A DNA stretch of 7,036 nucleotides from assembly GCA_007129775.1 (NCBI GenBank), contig SKUV01000229.1, positions 1-7,036 of the forward strand, read 5' to 3'. The stretch is from Paracoccaceae bacterium. Lineage in GTDB: Bacteria > Pseudomonadota > Alphaproteobacteria > Rhodobacterales > Rhodobacteraceae. Position numbers and translations under genes: made by a program. Under the pieces are notes generated by a model. It worked only from the letters and a program-made list of their open reading frames with translations, had not been told where the DNA came from and searched no databases. Shown in pieces: positions 5,307 to 7,036 of this stretch. Position 1 is the stretch's first letter. Each line of letters begins with the position of its first letter.

Positions 5307-7036
5307 TTGCCCGGTATCGGCAATCGCCTTGCGGTCCGTCTGGCCGTGCTTCTGACCCTCGCGCTGGCGCCGCTGGGGATGATCACACTCTATTCAGAAC
5401 ATGAAAGCTGGACCGCCGAGCAACAGGCCTTCGAGGCCGATCTCATGGCCCGCACCGTCGAGCGTGTGACCGGGCCGGTGGCGCTTTTGCGCAGCGCCAT
5501 GACCTCGGCCCACAGCCTCGGGCCGGAGATTCTGGCGCTGCAGGACGATCCGGACGCCTGTTCGGAACGGCTGCAAGGCTATGTGGCGGAGGCGGGCTTT
5601 TTCGCCTTCGCGGGGTTTGTCGGCGCCGATGGGCGCATGGCCTGCCGTTCGGCGGGTGCGGCGGTGGATTTCAACGATGATACCGGCATCGCCGCCTTGC
5701 TGGACGATCCGCGCCCGGCCTTCGGGCTGCGGCACATGGGCGTGGCCACGACCGAGCCGGTGCTGTTGGCCAAGGCGCCGGTCTATCGCGACGGTGCGCT
5801 GGCGGGGGTGATGACGATCGCCATCGCGCGGCATCAGTTTGATCTGCTTGCCGCCCCGGCTGACCCCGAAGAGCGCGGCAAGCATGTCTTTCTGGTCAAT
5901 GCCGCAGGCGCGGTCCTCAGCAACGCACAGGCAGCCGAGGAGGCGGCCCTGCTGCCCGCCCCCGAGGCGCTGCGCGCGATGCTCGCGCAGGCCCCGCTGC
6001 GCCACGGCGCCACTGCCCGCGACGGGTCGGAGCGCCTGTTCACGCTGGCCGAACTGATCCCGCGCCAGCTTTACGTGATCGGCAGTTGGGGGCCCGAGAC
6101 CGCACCGGCCTCGGGCGGCATCACGCTCTGGCGGCTCGGGTTTCCGGTGCTGATGTGGCTGGCCTCGGTGGCGGTGGTGATGCTGGCGATTCATCAGCTT
6201 GTGGTCCGGCACCTGCGCCAGATCAACCGCAAGATGCGCCGCTTTGCGCTGGGCAGCCGCGAGGACTTCGCGCGCCTTCCCGACAGCGCCCCCCATGAAT
6301 TGCGCGAGATCGACACGACATTTGCCAAGATGGCCCTGCTGATCGGACGCGACGAGGCCGAACTGGAAGAGGCCTTGCGCGAAAAGACCATGCTGGTGCG
6401 CGAGGTCCATCACCGCGTCAAGAACAACCTGCAATTGATCGCCTCGATCCTGAGCCTGCAGATCCGGCGCCTGAAAGACCCCGAGGCCCGCGCCATCCTG
6501 AACGGGGTGCAGGCGCGCGTGCGCTCGCTCGCCACGATCCACCGCACGCTTTACGACCGCAAGCGGTTCAGCGAAAGCGATGCAGCGGCGTTTTTCGAGA
6601 CCATCCTGGACGAGACCCTCGCGCTCGCCCGGTCCGAGGTGACCAAGCTCCATGTGGAGCGGGAACTGGAGCCGCTGGCGGTGCCGCCCGAACGGATCAT
6701 TCCGGCCGCGCTTTTCTTCGCCGAGGCGCTGACCAATGCGCTCAAATACGCAGCCCCCCCCGCGCCCGGGGCGCCGCCGCATCTGTGCGTGATCTGCCGC
6801 AGTCGCGAAGGGCTGGCCGAGATCGCCGTGCAGAATTCGCTGGCCGAACCCAGCGCCGGGCCGCGCCCGGGCGGGCTGGGGCAGGAATTGATGGCCTCTT
6901 TCGCCGCCCAGATCGGCGCCGAGATCGAAAGCGGCCCGGTCACCGACAGTCGCGGTGCGCCGGCGTGGCGCACCGGGTTGCGCCTGAAACTGGCCGGGGC
7001 CCCCTCCGGGCCGGAGGCGGAGGCGGAGGCGCAGGC
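5307..7036 (+). CDS. Membrane-bound HisKA_2-type sensor histidine kinase (3' end beyond window), likely PhyR kinase
   Basis: Sensor kinase, at least 576 residues, open to the window edge. The first usable start in frame is TTG at 5307 (the frame is closed by a stop at 5214-5216); no ribosome binding site is evident, so translation may be coupled to ecfG, and CTG at 5286 cannot be excluded. Order: TM1 about 9-30, periplasmic sensor domain about 31-271, TM2 about 273-297, a HAMP-like linker about 298-355, HisKA_2 from about 361 with phospho-acceptor H369 in REVHHRVKNNLQ, and an HATPase domain with N box EALTNALKYA (N477) and G box GGLGQELM (522-529). The periplasmic domain has two cysteines (C85 and C113) that could pair; it looks like a Cache-type fold, but that is inference. 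Kinases of the HWE/HisKA_2 superfamily are the known partners of PhyR, and the position in the nepR-ecfG operon supports that role. The end is Glu/Ala-rich (PEAEAEAQ), so the stop is probably near. Confidence 0.88.
   Translation, partial: MPGIGNRLAVRLAVLLTLALAPLGMITLYSEHESWTAEQQAFEADLMARTVERVTGPVALLRSAMTSAHSLGPEILALQDDPDACSERLQGYVAEAGFFAFAGFVGADGRMACRSAGAAVDFNDDTGIAALLDDPRPAFGLRHMGVATTEPVLLAKAPVYRDGALAGVMTIAIARHQFDLLAAPADPEERGKHVFLVNAAGAVLSNAQAAEEAALLPAPEALRAMLAQAPLRHGATARDGSERLFTLAELIPRQLYVIGSWGPETAPASGGITLWRLGFPVLMWLASVAVVMLAIHQLVVRHLRQINRKMRRFALGSREDFARLPDSAPHELREIDTTFAKMALLIGRDEAELEEALREKTMLVREVHHRVKNNLQLIASILSLQIRRLKDPEARAILNGVQARVRSLATIHRTLYDRKRFSESDAAAFFETILDETLALARSEVTKLHVERELEPLAVPPERIIPAALFFAEALTNALKYAAPPAPGAPPHLCVICRSREGLAEIAVQNSLAEPSAGPRPGGLGQELMASFAAQIGAEIESGPVTDSRGAPAWRTGLRLKLAGAPSGPEAEAEAQ

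Noticed and set aside
5394..6782. Long open frame on the minus strand (462 residues)
   Set aside because: It lies antisense to the kinase gene, is rich in His/Arg/Gln/Gly as expected from antisense high-GC DNA, has no recognisable domain, and the plus-strand frame carries clear HisKA_2 and HATPase motifs.

Overview
The window looks like chromosomal DNA from a high-GC alphaproteobacterium, most likely of the Rhodobacterales/Rhodobacteraceae type. This is inferred from the GC-rich codon choice and from a complete PhyR-NepR-EcfG general stress response (GSR) locus, an arrangement specific to Alphaproteobacteria. I could run no database search; all family calls come from reading the translations.

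Left part (1-2218, minus strand): the start of a YnjB-YnjC type ABC importer operon. It holds a secreted substrate-binding protein (1001-2218), then a permease that leaves the window at its left edge (1-982). A strong intrinsic terminator (2397-2432) separates this operon from the stress genes upstream of it.

Middle part (2467-3244, minus strand): two small stress-type genes. One encodes a 57-residue DUF1328 membrane peptide (3071-3244), the other a 167-residue protein of the DUF2383/PA2169 four-helix-bundle type (2467-2970). A perfect EcfG-type promoter (GGAAC-N16-CGTT, 3291-3315) lies just upstream of the first gene, and no terminator separates the pair, so both are probably members of the regulon.

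Right part (3448-7036): the regulatory core. phyR (3448-4242, minus) is divergent from a nepR-ecfG-kinase operon (4502-7036, plus). nepR and ecfG overlap by 4 bp, and the kinase begins 17 bp after ecfG. The kinase is a two-TM HisKA_2-type histidine kinase that runs off the right edge. In the usual model the kinase sets the phosphorylation state of PhyR, phospho-PhyR captures the anti-sigma factor NepR, and the freed EcfG transcribes stress genes.

The most notable observation is in the phyR-nepR intergenic region. The two divergent promoters are both perfect EcfG sites, and they occupy the same 33 bp (4372-4404) as a near-perfect inverted repeat. The -35 of each promoter lies just beyond the -10 of the other, so the two polymerase-binding sites should be mutually exclusive. 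Together with the site at 3291-3315 this gives three exact EcfG promoters within about 1.1 kb. The components are known; I see no evidence for a wholly new system here.
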